DNA from: an uncultured Prevotellaceae bacterium | Lineage (GTDB): Bacteria; Bacteroidota; Bacteroidia; Bacteroidales; Bacteroidaceae | Direction: 5' to 3' | Assembly (NCBI GenBank): GCA_902794405.1 | Contig: CADBHI010000027.1 | Coordinates: 1-44,267 of the forward strand | DNA: 44,267 bases | In this document: positions 6,601 to 16,142 of the stretch, in pieces | Layout of the letters: the number at the start of each line of letters is the position of its first letter | Numbering within the stretch: position 1 is the first letter of the stretch | The notes under the pieces: model-generated | Told to the model about the DNA's origin: nothing | Databases searched by the model: none | Seen by the model: the letters and a program-made list of their open reading frames with translations, nothing else | Translations under genes and position numbers: made by a program

Positions 6601-9232
6601 CCTTGTAGGTCCACTTGCGGTTGTAGAGTTCGTTGGAGCGCTCTACGGCACCACTCTCAAGGACGCGTTCGCCACTGATGACGCTATAGACCATATACAC
6701 GTCCTGAGCCGAAGAACCCACCTGAATGGTAACCGGGCTACCGTCGTTGGGGAACTGAGAATCGGACTGGTAGAACCAGTCGTCGGTCTTGTAGGCAGGC
6801 CGCTTATCGTCAAGCGCGAACACTATGAAGTCGTGCCGCAGGGTATCGCCCATGCAGATAGCCTCCAACGTGTGTCTGCCGCTCTTCAGCTTAGGCAGTT
6901 CTACAGGCGCGTCCGTGCCCACCGTCTGCCACTTGCCGTCGTTGATACGATACTGGGCCTGGGCATCAACATAGTTACCGGCCGCATTGCGCAGAAGAAG
7001 CTTCACCTGCGGTACCTGGTCAACACGTATCTTGGCCGGCATGTCGGTGGTGAGCACCGTCTGACGATTGCCGAGCGGCAATGAGAGCTGACTCTGATGG
7101 GTTTCACCAGCCTGGTCGGTCACGTCAGCCGAGCACACAAAGTTGTAGAACATGGGGTAGTCGGTCTTCGGCAGCACCATCGGCATCTTGACGGAGAACG
7201 TGCCGTCGCTGGCAGTCATGGTCTCGCCCTCGGCCACTGTCTCATCGGCAGTCGACGTACCGATGACGGCATCATAGTCGTCCCAATAGTAGGAGCGGCA
7301 CCAAGACCACCACCACATCGAACGGCGGCGCACCACCTTATATTTCACCTTGGCCTCCTGCACGGGAACACCGGCATAGGAACTGGCCTTAGCCTTGACG
7401 TCAAGCGTGTCGCCGTCCTGGTAGTTGTCCTTCACCTCGTCGAACTTCACCTCGAACGTCGGCCGCTTGTATTCTTCCACGCGGAAGCTGCAACCACCAT
7501 ACTGACAGTCAATATGGAACAAGCCCGTAAGGCCGCTGGTGGGCAGTATGAACTCGGTCGCGCACGTTCCATATTGATCGGTTGTCACCGTCTGCTCGGC
7601 CACATCCTTCCAGTTGGCATCATAGAGCTTCAGCGTCAGTTCCTTGTTCGCCAACGCCTTATGCTTAAAGCCCTCAACCGCATCGTAGTGGATGGCGGCC
7701 ACATGCACCGTCTGTCCGGGACGATAGATGGCACGGTCGGTGAACACCTGGAGCTGTATCGTGTTCTGGTTACCTTCGTAGTAGTAGAAGTTGTTGTAGA
7801 CGTTCATCCTTGGACAGGCCTTGTCCGTCGATGTGTAGGCATAGACGCGTGACGGACGGTAGCGTTCATACTGATAGACCACCTCGCCCTTGTCGTCAGT
7901 CTTTAGGGTGATGAGCTGGTCACTACGTCCGCCCACATAGCCTTTCAGTTCGATGGTGGCTCCCTTCTGGGGCTGTCCGTCGATGGCACTGACCACCACG
8001 TAGCGCTGCTTGTTGTCGGGCAGCATTTCCACCATCGTCCGCACGTTGCTGACGAAGTAGAGGCGGCGAGACACCATGGAGGTGGGCTCGGACTCCATCT
8101 CAATCAGATACACGCCAACGGGAAGCCCCGGCAGCATGAAGGAGTCTTTGAAATTCTCGTAAGTCTGATGGCCGGTAAAAGTCAGTGTCTCAGACACTTC
8201 TGGAGTCTTCACCATCTGCGCCTTCAGTTTCCTGTAGTCCTTGTCATCCTCGGGATTCAGGTCGGTATTTCCGTCTACCTTGACGCGATAGACGCGATAA
8301 GTCAGCTTGTCGATATGTCGCAGAAACGTGAGCTCCACCCGCTGCTCCTGACCGGGAACAGTCACCCGATCCTCAAGGTTGGCAGTAAACTGCGGGGTTG
8401 TCAAGTTGGTCTGGTCATTCCGCAACTCATTCATACGTCCATACACCCCCCAACGACCCAATGCCTGCTCCAGATACTGCCACAGCACTTCCGGCTTCGC
8501 ATCGGTATGATGGACCATGTATTTATAGCGTTCGATGGCCACCTCGCCACATTCCGGCAGGTCGCCATAGCGTTCGATGAGCGAGTCTAAGGTTTCGATG
8601 TAGGGCACTTTCCCGTCCATCTTCACGTCACCCTTGGGACGCTCCTGACGAGCCAGCTCCAGGGCTGTCATCAGCGAAGCCAATCGGTTGCCCACCTTGT
8701 TATAATAAGCGTTCAGCGTGCGGTAGTCCTCCAGTTCATAGCCCACCACACTGAGCATGTCGTTGTCAAACCAGCGGCTATCGGAACCATTGACCGTCAG
8801 AGGGTTGTAATCGGCAGCTTTCACGGCGGCCAGCCGACCACAAATCTCATCATCGAGCGTCACCGTCAGGTCTTCCCTCTTCTCTAACTGACTATTGTCC
8901 TTATAGATTCTCTGCAGCACCACGGCATAGACAGTAGACAGCGCCTTGTCGGTAGTCTGACGATAACGCTCCTCCATACGGTCGACGGCAGGCTGCAACG
9001 AATCGGGGGCAATGGCGGTCATGACGCGACTACCCGCCAGTTCGGCGGCCATCAGTTGTCCGTACTGCCCTTCTTTCTGGGCCTTGTCGACAATCTTCAT
9101 CAGCACGTCATACTGGGTGCGCGGCAAATCCTTCTTCTCTGCCTCCTCGGTCTGTTTCCATAACGACGAATACGTCTGTCCGTTCATTGTCATGCTCAAT
9201 ATAGACATTAAGAATATGAATACTTGTTTCAT
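3653..9232 (-). CDS. Alpha-2-macroglobulin family protein with plug-like insert
   Basis: A giant (1859 residues) envelope protein with a signal peptide (MKQVFIFLMSILSMTMNGQ). It has MG-type beta domains, including an MG2-like FTDRAIYRPGQTVHV segment, and the conserved YPQLQTDADG...ESLTTWRFMGLAHT region near 1110-1140. The alpha/alpha-toroid half follows to the end. In this family such proteins trap proteases. The usual thioester CxEQ is not present: the matching place reads CAVCQ (C1339), so covalent trapping is doubtful. Residues about 1050-1082 read like a TonB-receptor plug (HEVVV...VDESLQGRIGGLDIL). Two repeat-derived segments are translated in frame: about 1226-1251, and a Met-Pro-Gly run at about 1652-1672. 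The stop overlaps the DUF1573 start. Confidence 0.92.
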   Translation of the reverse strand: MKQVFIFLMSILSMTMNGQTYSSLWKQTEEAEKKDLPRTQYDVLMKIVDKAQKEGQYGQLMAAELAGSRVMTAIAPDSLQPAVDRMEERYRQTTDKALSTVYAVVLQRIYKDNSQLEKREDLTVTLDDEICGRLAAVKAADYNPLTVNGSDSRWFDNDMLSVVGYELEDYRTLNAYYNKVGNRLASLMTALELARQERPKGDVKMDGKVPYIETLDSLIERYGDLPECGEVAIERYKYMVHHTDAKPEVLWQYLEQALGRWGVYGRMNELRNDQTNLTTPQFTANLEDRVTVPGQEQRVELTFLRHIDKLTYRVYRVKVDGNTDLNPEDDKDYRKLKAQMVKTPEVSETLTFTGHQTYENFKDSFMLPGLPVGVYLIEMESEPTSMVSRRLYFVSNVRTMVEMLPDNKQRYVVVSAIDGQPQKGATIELKGYVGGRSDQLITLKTDDKGEVVYQYERYRPSRVYAYTSTDKACPRMNVYNNFYYYEGNQNTIQLQVFTDRAIYRPGQTVHVAAIHYDAVEGFKHKALANKELTLKLYDANWKDVAEQTVTTDQYGTCATEFILPTSGLTGLFHIDCQYGGCSFRVEEYKRPTFEVKFDEVKDNYQDGDTLDVKAKASSYAGVPVQEAKVKYKVVRRRSMWWWSWCRSYYWDDYDAVIGTSTADETVAEGETMTASDGTFSVKMPMVLPKTDYPMFYNFVCSADVTDQAGETHQSQLSLPLGNRQTVLTTDMPAKIRVDQVPQVKLLLRNAAGNYVDAQAQYRINDGKWQTVGTDAPVELPKLKSGRHTLEAICMGDTLRHDFIVFALDDKRPAYKTDDWFYQSDSQFPNDGSPVTIQVGSSAQDVYMVYSVISGERVLESGAVERSNELYNRKWTYKEEYGNGLLLTFAWVKQGKYYSHTATIQRPLPDKKLKLQWQTFRDRLTPGQQEEWSLTVKNPDGTPANAQLMATLYDKSLDQIKAHSWLFTPWQNIPLPSAVWNTGSWGSLHFNCFKRYERLTVPMIDFSHFDDSLFPQRWMSYGRRVGGTRLRGKALARSVGAGLQTVEDAAVLHEVVVMKENDAVAATSVDESLQGRIGGLDILSEPPMMSKGAEQEAIPEIALRENLQETAFFYPQLQTDADGAVTMKFTLPESLTTWRFMGLAHTADLCYGLLEGEAVAKKDLMVQPNMPRFLREGDQATVSARIINTSEGELSGTAYLTLTDPETEQTVYSQKAPFTVKAGETTNVQFTILCKQSEQARAHNAQLTINNSLLIAKVMATTDKFSDGEQHYLPILPNRERVTVTVPFTQNEPGTKTIDLTQLIPANVKGSSKLTIEYTNNPAWLMIQALPAIGHPNDDCAVCQAASLYANSLGKHIVDQVPQAKTVFEQWKREQQGSETSLHSQLEKNQELKDLVLNETPWVADADRETEQRQRLADFFDENLMQQRLQSALDKLGKLQRGDGSWSWWPEMPGSTYMTMSVAEMMVRQNAMLGTQAETKQMLSGAFKFLGKEMVEMVKEMKKQEKKGYKQFFPGNTALEWLYICKLDGRQLPANVKEANDYLIKLLKKETNNQTIYQKAVSAIILDSPLYIKSLKEYTVYKEEMGRYYDTPRAGYSWRDYRIPTQVAAIEAIQRLTPNDQQTLDEMRRWLLQEKRTQAWDTPINSVDAVYAFMGPMSPMGPMGQSLMSPMSLTLLKLDAKPIDAPKPTAGIGYVKTAKPYQGEKTFTAEKTSEGTSWGAVYAQFMQPTSDVKDHASGVSVKREIIIDHEPLKVGDRVTVRLTIQSDRDLDFVQLQDKRAACMEPVRQLSGYDWRLGCYVSPRDNVTNYYFDRLPKGKRVIETEYFIDRAGQYETGTCTVQCAYASEYRGTTHSQTIQVK
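4219..4280. repeat. Met-Gly-Pro coding repeat (gggcccatag family) inside the macroglobulin gene
   Basis: Short imperfect repeats of the form ggGCCCATa and ggactcatag run through this stretch and are translated as repeated MGPM/MSPM units. The segment lies between toroid helices and looks like an inserted low-complexity repeat rather than family sequence. Confidence 0.65.
5480..5556. repeat. A+T-rich aattgt-type repeat inserted in frame in the macroglobulin gene
   Basis: The stretch is built from aattgttaattgtg / gaattgtgaattg units around a small gctcgagcttgctcgctttgc core. The same style of sequence occurs in noncoding gaps at 13552-13586 and inside vsr at 32767-32812. Here it encodes residues about 1226-1251 (ILCKQSEQARAHNAQ...). 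Confidence 0.7.
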
Positions 9233-9264
9233 CTTACTATCAGTTTTAGTGGAACACTACCCTG

Positions 9265-9272
9265 CAAAGGTA
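9265..9272 (-). promoter_or_regulatory. Candidate -7 element for the macroglobulin operon
   Basis: On the minus strand this reads TACCTTTG, matching the Bacteroidetes TAnnTTTG -7 element about 33 bases before the start codon. A clear -33 TTTG box at the right distance is not visible, so the call is moderate. Confidence 0.5.
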
Positions 9273-9333
9273 ACAACTTTTCTTGACTCGATTCCACTAC
9301 ATTTGATGAAAATATGAAACTTTAACGATTTTA

Positions 9334-9365
9334 TTTGGTAGTTCCATAAATTTGAGTTACTTTTG
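9334..9365 (+). promoter_or_regulatory. Promoter of the cellobiose phosphorylase gene
   Basis: TTTG at 9334-9337, 20-base spacer, TACTTTTG at 9358-9365: a full match to the Bacteroidetes TTTG-N19/20-TAnnTTTG promoter. It predicts a transcript start about 35 bases before the ATG at 9406. Confidence 0.75.
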
Positions 9366-9405
9366 CAATCGGAAACAATTCACAAGATTTATATTCATAC
9401 TAACT

Positions 9406-11874
9406 ATGGAACAACAAAAACGATACGGACACTTTGATGATGAGCATCGCGAGTATGTCATTACCGACCCCAAGACCCCTTGGCCTTGGATCAACTATTT
9501 AGGCAACGAGGACTTTTTCTCGCTGATTTCTAACACGGCTGGCGGCTACAGCTTCTACAAGGATGCCAAGTTCCGCCGTATTACCCGCTATCGCTACAAT
9601 AACGTGCCGATGGATAATGGCGGACGCTATTTCTACATCAAGGATGGCGACACGGTGTGGAATCCCGGCTGGAAGCCCTGTAAGACACCGCTCGACTTCT
9701 ATGAGTGCCGCCACGGCATGAGCTACACCCGCATTACCGGTAAGAAGAATGGCGTGGAGGCCAGCGTGCTCTTCTTTGTGCCTCTGAAGAAATGGGCCGA
9801 AGTGCAGAAGCTGACGCTGAAGAATGAGTCTGCCGAGACCAAGTCCCTGAAGCTCTTCTCGTTCGAGGAGTGGTGTCTGTGGAATGCCGCCACCGACATG
9901 GAAAACTTCCAGCGCAATTTCTCGACGGGTGAGGTAGAAATAGAAACCACTGTTCCCGAAGGTTCTCCTTCGGGCGCCACCATCTACCACAAGACGGAGT
10001 ATCGCGAGCGTCGCAACCACTACGCTTTCTACCACGTCAATGTGCCTGTGCAGGGCTACGACACCGACCGTGAGACCTTCGTAGGCCTCTACAATGAGTT
10101 TGCCAACCCCGATGCCGTGATGGAAGGCAAGCCCCGCAACAGCCACGCCCACGGCTGGAGCCCCATTGCGTCGCACTACATCGAGGTGACATTGGCTCCG
10201 GGCGAGTCAAAAGACTTCGTATTCCTACTTGGCTACATCGAAAACGAGCAGGACAAGAAGTTTGAGGCTCCCCAGGTCATCAACAAGGAGAAAGCGCACG
10301 CCCTCATCAGCGAGCTTGACACTACCGAGAAGGTAGACAAGGCCTTCGCAGAGCTCTGCGAATATTGGGACGCCCTCCTTAATATATATAAGGTGAAGAC
10401 TGGCAACGACAAGCTCGACCGCATGGTGAACATCTGGAACCAGTACCAGTGCATGGTAACGTTCAACTTCTCGCGTTCGGCCTCATTCTTCGAGAGTGGT
10501 GTAGGACGTGGTATGGGTTTCCGCGACTCCAATCAGGACCTCGTAGGTTTCGTGCATCAGATTCCGCCGCGTGCCCGCCAGCGTATCATCGACATTGCTT
10601 CGACGCAGTTCCCCGACGGTGGCTGCTACCACCAGTACCAGCCTCTGACCAAGCGCGGCAACAACGACATTGGCGGTGGCTTCAACGACGACCCCTGCTG
10701 GCTCATTTTCGGTACCGTGGCCTACATCAAGGAGACGGGTGACTTCTCCATACTCGAAGAAATGGTGCCCTTCGACAACCAGCCGGGTACAGAGGTGACG
10801 CTCTTCGAGCACCTGAAGATATCGCTCAACCACGTTATCAACAACCTCGGCCCTCACATGCTGCCGCTCATCGGACGTGCCGACTGGAACGACTGCCTCA
10901 ACCTGAACTGCTTCTCATGGGATCCCAACGAGAGCTTCCAGACTACCGAGAACGTCAGCGAAGGCACGAAAGCAGAATCGCTCATGATTGCAGGACTCTT
11001 CGTAGTTACGGGCAAGGAATACGTAACGCTTTGCGAGAAGATTGGAAAGCTCGATGAAGCAGCCCGCATGCAAAAGGCTGTCGACGCCATGATCGAGGCA
11101 GTGAAGAAGCATGGCTGGGATGGCGAATGGTACCTCCGTGCCTATGACTTCTATGGTCGCAAGATTGGAAGTAACGAATGCGAGGAGGCCAAGATCTTCA
11201 TCGAGTCGCAGGGCTGGTGTACGATGGCCGAGATTGGCGCCGAAGACGGTATGGTGGCCAAGTCGCTCGACTCCTGCAAGAAATACCTGGAATGCGAACA
11301 CGGTATGGTGCTTAACAATCCCGCCTTTACCAAGTATATTTACGAATACGGCGAGATTTCCAGCTATCCCGAAGGCTACAAAGAGAACGCCGGTATCTTC
11401 TGCCACAACAATCCTTGGGTCATCATCGGCGAGTGTCTGGCTGGCCGAGGCAACGATGCCTGGAGCCACTACGCCAAGATTCTGCCTTCATACGTTGAAG
11501 AGAAATATCAGACCCTGCACAAGGTTGAGCCTTACGTGAACTGCCAAATGGTAGCTGGTAAGGATGCCTTCCGTCCGGGCGAAGGCAAGAATTCGTGGCT
11601 CACGGGTACAGCCGCCTGGATGTGGTACACCGTTTCAGAGTTCATACTTGGCATCAAGCCCGACTACGACGGCATTCGCATTGATCCCTGTCTGCCCGAA
11701 ACCGCAGGTGACTATACGGTTACACGCCGTTTCCGTGATGCCGAATACGACATCACCATTCATCCCAACGGTCAGCAAAAAGGCGTAAAGAGAATTGTGC
11801 TCGATGGTTCACCCATCGAGGGCACCGTCATCCCCTACTCCACCGGCCATCATCACATTGAGGTAACCATGTAG
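9406..11874 (+). CDS. Cellobiose phosphorylase (GH94 family)
   Basis: Reversible phosphorolysis of cellobiose to glucose 1-phosphate and glucose in the cytoplasm, saving ATP during cellulose or beta-glucan use. The 822-residue length matches GH94 cellobiose phosphorylases. Visible signatures are the N-terminal beta-sandwich ([22 protein letters not shown]), [21 protein letters not shown], and the ADWNDCLN motif (D493) that carries the catalytic acid. NPWVI and TGTAAWMWY near the C-terminus are also typical. The ATG at 9406 is chosen because it begins the family sequence and follows the promoter at the right distance; an upstream in-frame ATG at 9352 would lie inside the promoter. No transporter or cellulase lies next to it here. 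Cellodextrin phosphorylase is a less likely alternative. Confidence 0.9.
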   Translation: MEQQKRYGHFDDEHREYVITDPKTPWPWINYLGNEDFFSLISNTAGGYSFYKDAKFRRITRYRYNNVPMDNGGRYFYIKDGDTVWNPGWKPCKTPLDFYECRHGMSYTRITGKKNGVEASVLFFVPLKKWAEVQKLTLKNESAETKSLKLFSFEEWCLWNAATDMENFQRNFSTGEVEIETTVPEGSPSGATIYHKTEYRERRNHYAFYHVNVPVQGYDTDRETFVGLYNEFANPDAVMEGKPRNSHAHGWSPIASHYIEVTLAPGESKDFVFLLGYIENEQDKKFEAPQVINKEKAHALISELDTTEKVDKAFAELCEYWDALLNIYKVKTGNDKLDRMVNIWNQYQCMVTFNFSRSASFFESGVGRGMGFRDSNQDLVGFVHQIPPRARQRIIDIASTQFPDGGCYHQYQPLTKRGNNDIGGGFNDDPCWLIFGTVAYIKETGDFSILEEMVPFDNQPGTEVTLFEHLKISLNHVINNLGPHMLPLIGRADWNDCLNLNCFSWDPNESFQTTENVSEGTKAESLMIAGLFVVTGKEYVTLCEKIGKLDEAARMQKAVDAMIEAVKKHGWDGEWYLRAYDFYGRKIGSNECEEAKIFIESQGWCTMAEIGAEDGMVAKSLDSCKKYLECEHGMVLNNPAFTKYIYEYGEISSYPEGYKENAGIFCHNNPWVIIGECLAGRGNDAWSHYAKILPSYVEEKYQTLHKVEPYVNCQMVAGKDAFRPGEGKNSWLTGTAAWMWYTVSEFILGIKPDYDGIRIDPCLPETAGDYTVTRRFRDAEYDITIHPNGQQKGVKRIVLDGSPIEGTVIPYSTGHHHIEVTM

Positions 11875-11887
11875 TGTTACCTCAATG
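11856..11887. terminator. Symmetric hairpin over the convergent stops of the phosphorylase and cmk
   Basis: CATTGAGGTAAC (11856-11867) and GTTACCTCAATG (11876-11887) form a perfect 12-bp stem with an 8-base loop. Both stop codons lie inside it. There is no clear T-run, so efficiency as an intrinsic terminator is uncertain. Confidence 0.65.
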
Positions 11888-12574
11888 CTGAACGGCTTCG
11901 TTGAAGCGCTGCATCAGCCACTCGTTCTGTTCGGCAATGGTCATCGTGGAATTATCCAATAGCAAGGCATCCGGAGCCTGACGCAAGGGAGACACCTCGC
12001 GATGGGAGTCGATATAGTCACGCTCCTGAACATTCTTGAGTATGTCGGCATAATCTGCCGGCATACCTTTTTCTTTGAGCTCATCATACCGGCGCTGGGC
12101 ACGCACTTCGGCCGATGCCGTCACAAAGATCTTGAGCTCTGCATCAGGAAACACAACAGTGCCGATGTCACGGCCGTCCATGACGACGCCTCCACCCTGA
12201 CCCATTTCCTGCTGCTGGGCAACCATTGCCTCACGTACAAAGCCAAGAGCGGCGATGGGGGAAACGTGGCTGGACACTTCGAGCGAACGAATCTGCTGCT
12301 CTACACATTCACCATTAAGATAGGTGTCAGGGCGTCCCGTTTCCGGATTCAGCTGAAACGAAATGTGAATGTTATCCATTTGCTGCTGCAACTCATCGAC
12401 AAGAATGGTGCCGTCTTCACGGAACAGATGGTTGCGCAGGGCATAGAGGGTGACTGAACGATACATGGCACCTGTGTCAACATAGATATAGCCTACACGG
12501 CGAGCCAGGTCCTTGGCCATCGTACTTTTACCGCACGACGAATGGCCATCAATAGCTATTGTTATTTTCTTCAT
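11882..12574 (-). CDS. cmk: Cytidylate kinase
   Basis: Phosphorylates CMP and dCMP with ATP in pyrimidine nucleotide synthesis. The 230-residue protein starts [20 protein letters not shown], a P-loop of the cytidylate kinase type. It is followed by [10 protein letters not shown], the [22 protein letters not shown] strand and the [10 protein letters not shown] lid. Its start overlaps the porQ stop by four bases (ATGA), so it is the second gene of a two-gene operon. A porQ-cmk neighbourhood is also known from other Bacteroidetes such as Porphyromonas gingivalis (general knowledge, not checked here). Confidence 0.95.
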   Translation of the reverse strand: MKKITIAIDGHSSCGKSTMAKDLARRVGYIYVDTGAMYRSVTLYALRNHLFREDGTILVDELQQQMDNIHISFQLNPETGRPDTYLNGECVEQQIRSLEVSSHVSPIAALGFVREAMVAQQQEMGQGGGVVMDGRDIGTVVFPDAELKIFVTASAEVRAQRRYDELKEKGMPADYADILKNVQERDYIDSHREVSPLRQAPDALLLDNSTMTIAEQNEWLMQRFNEAVQH

Positions 12575-13515
12575 AAGGCATAACTGAGGTTAATAAGTAT
12601 AGATGATGTCGTAACATGATACTTGGCGTAGGCCACATTCAGCTTCAGACGCTGTAACTGCAGACCGCCGCCAATGCTGAGACCGGCACCATGGGAACTG
12701 GCACCGTCGTTCTCGCTGATTTTCATTTCCGAGGCACGCATGGCATTGTAGCCAGCTGCAATATAGAACTGAGGCGACAGGATGATATCGGCACCAATGA
12801 CCAGATGCTTACCAAAGCCGTATTCCCAGTCATTCAGACGGACAAGCGAGGCCGATATACGCAACGGTGAACTCAACAAACGCTTAGTAAAACCTATCTG
12901 AAGATCAAGAGGCATACGCTCGAAGTCATCATCGTAAGCCGACAACTGACCGCCTAAATTGCGAGCCACAGCCGACACAGACAGTTCACTTTCTGCATGA
13001 TAGTAGTTAATGCCCAAGTCCACACCAGCAGCCAACGAGTTGTACTGCCCGATATAGCTGGCAATGAATTTGGCCGAAATGCCGCCCGTGAACCTTTCAC
13101 TCAGCGAATAGGCAAACGAACCGCCAACGGCAATGTCCTTAGCCGAGAACTCCCCGGTCTGCTGGCCCATGGCTGTCGTTTCCTTCATCGTACCGTAATT
13201 CATGAACTGACCGGTAACGCCCCATGTTCCTAACTCACCGGCAGCCTTCACAAATGAGGCACTGGCAGTGGTGGAACCCTCCATATAGGTCATGAAGTTC
13301 AGGTTCAGCGTACGGTCTGTCACATTATTAATAAGTGCAGGATTATGGAAGATGAGGGTGGCATCGTCCTCAACCAACGTTGTGTTGTCTCCTCCCAAAG
13401 CAGCCACATGGGCACTCACCGGCAGCCGGAGAAAGTTGTACACAGTTCGGCTTTCCTGCGCCTCGATGGGGAGTGCAAGTATCGCAAATAGGGCTGCTGT
13501 CAAGTGTCTCTTCAT
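12571..13515 (-). CDS. porQ: Type IX secretion system protein PorQ
   Basis: A predicted outer-membrane beta-barrel protein of 314 residues with a signal peptide ([20 protein letters not shown]). The conserved N-terminal pattern [19 protein letters not shown] is followed by [13 protein letters not shown], then alternating short amphipathic beta strands to a final aromatic-rich strand ending in YAL. PorQ anchors PorZ at the cell surface in the type IX secretion machine that exports and attaches C-terminal-signal proteins. Its presence implies that the host has a type IX system. Coupled to cmk by ATGA overlap. Confidence 0.88.
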   Translation of the reverse strand: MKRHLTAALFAILALPIEAQESRTVYNFLRLPVSAHVAALGGDNTTLVEDDATLIFHNPALINNVTDRTLNLNFMTYMEGSTTASASFVKAAGELGTWGVTGQFMNYGTMKETTAMGQQTGEFSAKDIAVGGSFAYSLSERFTGGISAKFIASYIGQYNSLAAGVDLGINYYHAESELSVSAVARNLGGQLSAYDDDFERMPLDLQIGFTKRLLSSPLRISASLVRLNDWEYGFGKHLVIGADIILSPQFYIAAGYNAMRASEMKISENDGASSHGAGLSIGGGLQLQRLKLNVAYAKYHVTTSSILINLSYAL

Positions 13516-13537
13516 CTAAATATTCTCAATTCGCGCA

Positions 13538-13597
13538 CAAAGTTACGAAATAATTGTGAATTGCAAATTGTAAATTGTGAATTATTTCTTACCTTTG
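13538..13597. promoter_or_regulatory. Divergent promoters of porQ-cmk and tonB in an A+T-rich repeat
   Basis: Minus strand: TAACTTTG (13538-13545) with TTTG at 13564-13567, an 18-base spacer. Plus strand: ATTG (13567-13570), 19-base spacer, TACCTTTG (13590-13597). The two -33 boxes sit side by side inside a repeated aattgtgaattgcaaattgtaaattg stretch, so the repeat itself supplies both upstream boxes. Confidence 0.6.
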
Positions 13598-13642
13598 CAG
13601 CGCCATTCTGTTATATTATAACGGAGACAGGCTAAAAATATT

Positions 13643-14344
13643 ATGGAAGTAAAGAAAAGTTCGAAAGCCAATCTTGAAAACCGGCAGACTCAGGGATTCC
13701 TTCTTGGAGTCATTTTGGTGCTGGCCATGCTGTTTGTGGCTCTGGAATACGACTACACTTCCAGCGGCGACGAATACGATGCCGAGACGCTCGAGAACAT
13801 TGTCAAGGAAATAGACCTGGAAGCGCTCAAGGAAGAGGAACGCATACCGCTCATCAAGGAACAGGTCAGGGAACAACCGCAGTCGGCCGAGAAGCTGAAT
13901 GTGGTGGAAGAAGATCCTGAGGTGGAACTAAAGGACGACATTGCCCCTCCCGAGAATGACGTAGAGCTGAAGACCGTAGAAGAAGCCGAAGACCCTGAGC
14001 AGCCCACGGTGGTCGACATGGAACAGAATCCGCTGAACTTCCGAGTGGTGGAGCAACTGCCGGAGTTTCCTGGCGGAGCCACTGAACTGATGAAATGGCT
14101 GACAAAGAACCTGAAATACCCCATCTCGGCTGAACGTCGTGGCATACAAGGCAAGGTCTTGGCTCAGTTCATTGTCAACAAGGACGGGAGCATCAGCGAC
14201 ATCTGCCTGCTGAACCACGTCGACAACAGTCTTGACCGAGAGGCTATGAGAGTGATGAGACTCATGCCGCCGTGGAAGCCTGGACAAATGTACGACAAGC
14301 CCTGCCGAACACAGGTTTGCATTCCCATCGTCTTTAAACTGTAA
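13643..14344 (+). CDS. TonB-family energy transducer
   Basis: A 233-residue protein with one membrane segment near residues 18-37 (GFLLGVILVLAMLFVAL). A long acidic, Pro/Val/Glu-rich periplasmic spacer follows (about 38-140), then a TonB C-terminal domain: FPGGATELMKWLTKNLKYP, then GKVLAQFIVNKDGSI, ending WKPGQ...IPIVFKL. TonB proteins pass proton-motive energy from ExbB-ExbD to outer-membrane receptors. No exbB or exbD is adjacent. The spacer is dominated by Glu rather than the Pro-Lys runs of enterobacterial TonB, as is common in Bacteroidetes. Confidence 0.9.
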   Translation: MEVKKSSKANLENRQTQGFLLGVILVLAMLFVALEYDYTSSGDEYDAETLENIVKEIDLEALKEEERIPLIKEQVREQPQSAEKLNVVEEDPEVELKDDIAPPENDVELKTVEEAEDPEQPTVVDMEQNPLNFRVVEQLPEFPGGATELMKWLTKNLKYPISAERRGIQGKVLAQFIVNKDGSISDICLLNHVDNSLDREAMRVMRLMPPWKPGQMYDKPCRTQVCIPIVFKL

Positions 14345-14364
14345 GAAAGAAATATACGCCCAAT

Positions 14365-15339
14365 ATGTACACATCCAATGAAATCCTACAAAAGGTCAAC
14401 CAGTTTATTGACCAACAGAGCTACGACCGCCAACCAGCGTCGCTGTATGAACCTATCGAATACGTGCTGTCGCTCGGCGGAAAACGTATCAGGCCAGTTC
14501 TGATGCTTCTGACCTACAACCTATACAAGGATGACCCTGAAAGCATCCTTATGCCAGCAATCGGACTGGAGACATATCATAACTACACGCTGCTGCACGA
14601 CGACCTGATGGACAATGCCGACATGCGTCGCGGTCATGATACCGTACATAAGAGGTGGGACGCAAACAAAGCCATCCTCAGCGGCGACTCCATGCTGGTA
14701 CTGGCCTATCAGCGCATGCAGCATTGCGACAGCCAACACCTGCAGGCCGTGCTCGACGTCTTTACAGAAACGGCTCTGGAGATTGGCGAAGGACAGGAAT
14801 ACGACATGTCGTTTGAAACGCGCAACGACGTTACTGAGGGTGAGTACATCGAGATGATACGTCTGAAAACCAGCGTATTGTTAGCCTGCGCCGTTAAGAT
14901 TGGCGCCATTCTGGCTGATGCTTCCGCTCAGGACATTGACAACCTCTATAAGTTTGGCGAACAACTGGGATTGGCTTTCCAGTTGCAGGACGACCTGCTT
15001 GATGTCTACGGCGACCCCGCCATCTTCGGCAAAGCCATTGGCGGCGACATCACTTCAAACAAAAAGACTTATATGCTCATCAACGCCATCAACCGTGCCA
15101 ATCCCCAACAGCGCCAGGAGCTGATGCAGTGGATTGCGGCCACCAACTTCGACCGCGATGAAAAGGTGCATGCAGTCACCAAACTCTACGACCAGATTGG
15201 CATCCGCCAGCTCTGTGAGCAGAAAATTAACTTCTACTTCGACGAATGTCGCAGATATCTGGCCAAGGTTAGCGTCAACGATGACCGCAAACAGATACTC
15301 CTCGAATACACCGACGAGATGATGAAGCGCCGCAAATAA
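14365..15339 (+). CDS. Polyprenyl synthetase (short-chain trans-prenyl diphosphate synthase)
   Basis: A class I trans-prenyltransferase of 324 residues that elongates DMAPP with IPP. First aspartate-rich motif: DDLMD (79-83) in LLHDDLMDNADMRRG. Second: DDLLD (209-213) in FQLQDDLLDVYGD. The GGKRIRP substrate motif is at 38-44. An aromatic residue (Tyr74) five places before the first motif suggests a short product such as farnesyl or geranylgeranyl diphosphate, but chain length cannot be settled from sequence. It lies just downstream of tonB and just upstream of tatD, with 30-base or smaller gaps, so the three may share a transcript. Confidence 0.92.
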   Translation: MYTSNEILQKVNQFIDQQSYDRQPASLYEPIEYVLSLGGKRIRPVLMLLTYNLYKDDPESILMPAIGLETYHNYTLLHDDLMDNADMRRGHDTVHKRWDANKAILSGDSMLVLAYQRMQHCDSQHLQAVLDVFTETALEIGEGQEYDMSFETRNDVTEGEYIEMIRLKTSVLLACAVKIGAILADASAQDIDNLYKFGEQLGLAFQLQDDLLDVYGDPAIFGKAIGGDITSNKKTYMLINAINRANPQQRQELMQWIAATNFDRDEKVHAVTKLYDQIGIRQLCEQKINFYFDECRRYLAKVSVNDDRKQILLEYTDEMMKRRK

Positions 15340-15372
15340 AATGATCAATGGTCAATGGTCAATGTTCAATGG
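15340..15372. repeat. Short caatggt tandem repeat between the prenyl synthase and tatD
   Basis: Four units of the form (g/t)tCAATGgt in a row (atgatcaatggtcaatgg...). It fills the gap and overlaps the 5' end of tatD. It creates several in-frame ATGs, at 15348 and 15369, which makes the tatD start ambiguous. Confidence 0.75.
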
Positions 15373-16142
15373 TAAACCACATCGACACCCACTGCCACAT
15401 TGATGGCGAAGAATTCGACGAAGATCGCGAAGCAGTTATCACGAGAGCCCGCGAGGCTGGCGTTTGCAAGGTGATGGTACCTGCCATCGACCTCGCATCG
15501 TCAGAGCGCATCATCAAACTCTGTAGCCAGTACCCCGACTATCTCTATCCAATGGTGGGTCTGCACCCGGAAGAAGTCCGCAGCGACTGGCGCGAGCAGC
15601 TTGCCGCCATCAAATCCCATCTCGAACCTGGAATCATCGCCATTGGCGAGGTTGGCCTCGACTTCTATTGGAGCCGGGAGTTCGAAGGGGAGCAGCAGGA
15701 GGCTTTCGAGGAGCAAGTGCGATGGTCGGTGGAGACGCAGCTGCCGCTGATGATTCACTGCCGTAAGGCACAAAACGAACTGGTAGCCATCCTAAAGAAG
15801 TACGAAAAGGAACTGCCCGGTGGCGTCTTCCATTGCTTTACCGGCAACGAGATTGAGGCGCAACAGCTGCTGCAGTTCGACCGCTTCGTACTGGGTATTG
15901 GCGGCGTACTGACTTTCAAGAAGTCACATCTGCCCGAAGTATTGCCCAAAGTAGTGCCCTTAGACCGCATCGTCATCGAGACCGACGCCCCTTACATGGC
16001 TCCAGTCCCCATGCGTGGCAAACGCAATGAGCCGGCCTTCACCCAGTACGTTCTGCAGAAGCTGGCCGAGTACTACGGTATCAACGAAAAAGCGTTGGCC
16101 GAAAAGACCAACGCCAATGTTCAGCGAATATTTAATATTTAA
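15369..16142 (+). CDS. TatD-family metal-dependent hydrolase
   Basis: A TIM-barrel metallohydrolase of the TatD DNase family (about 257 residues). Metal ligands appear in order: HIDTHCHID (HxH), AIGEVGLDFYW (Glu), MIHCRKA (His), FHCFTG (His) and IVIETDAPYM (Asp). Family members act as 3'-5' exonucleases or D-aminoacyl-tRNA deacylase-like enzymes. The ATG at 15369 (MVNHIDTHCHID) is preferred because family proteins start one to three residues before IDTHCH. The ATG at 15348 would add seven residues coded by the repeat. Its stop codon overlaps the convergent asnA stop. Confidence 0.92.
   Translation: MVNHIDTHCHIDGEEFDEDREAVITRAREAGVCKVMVPAIDLASSERIIKLCSQYPDYLYPMVGLHPEEVRSDWREQLAAIKSHLEPGIIAIGEVGLDFYWSREFEGEQQEAFEEQVRWSVETQLPLMIHCRKAQNELVAILKKYEKELPGGVFHCFTGNEIEAQQLLQFDRFVLGIGGVLTFKKSHLPEVLPKVVPLDRIVIETDAPYMAPVPMRGKRNEPAFTQYVLQKLAEYYGINEKALAEKTNANVQRIFNI

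Noticed and set aside
7097-7852. Long plus-strand frame opposite the macroglobulin gene
   Set aside because: Low-complexity Val/Leu/His-rich product typical of a shadow frame.
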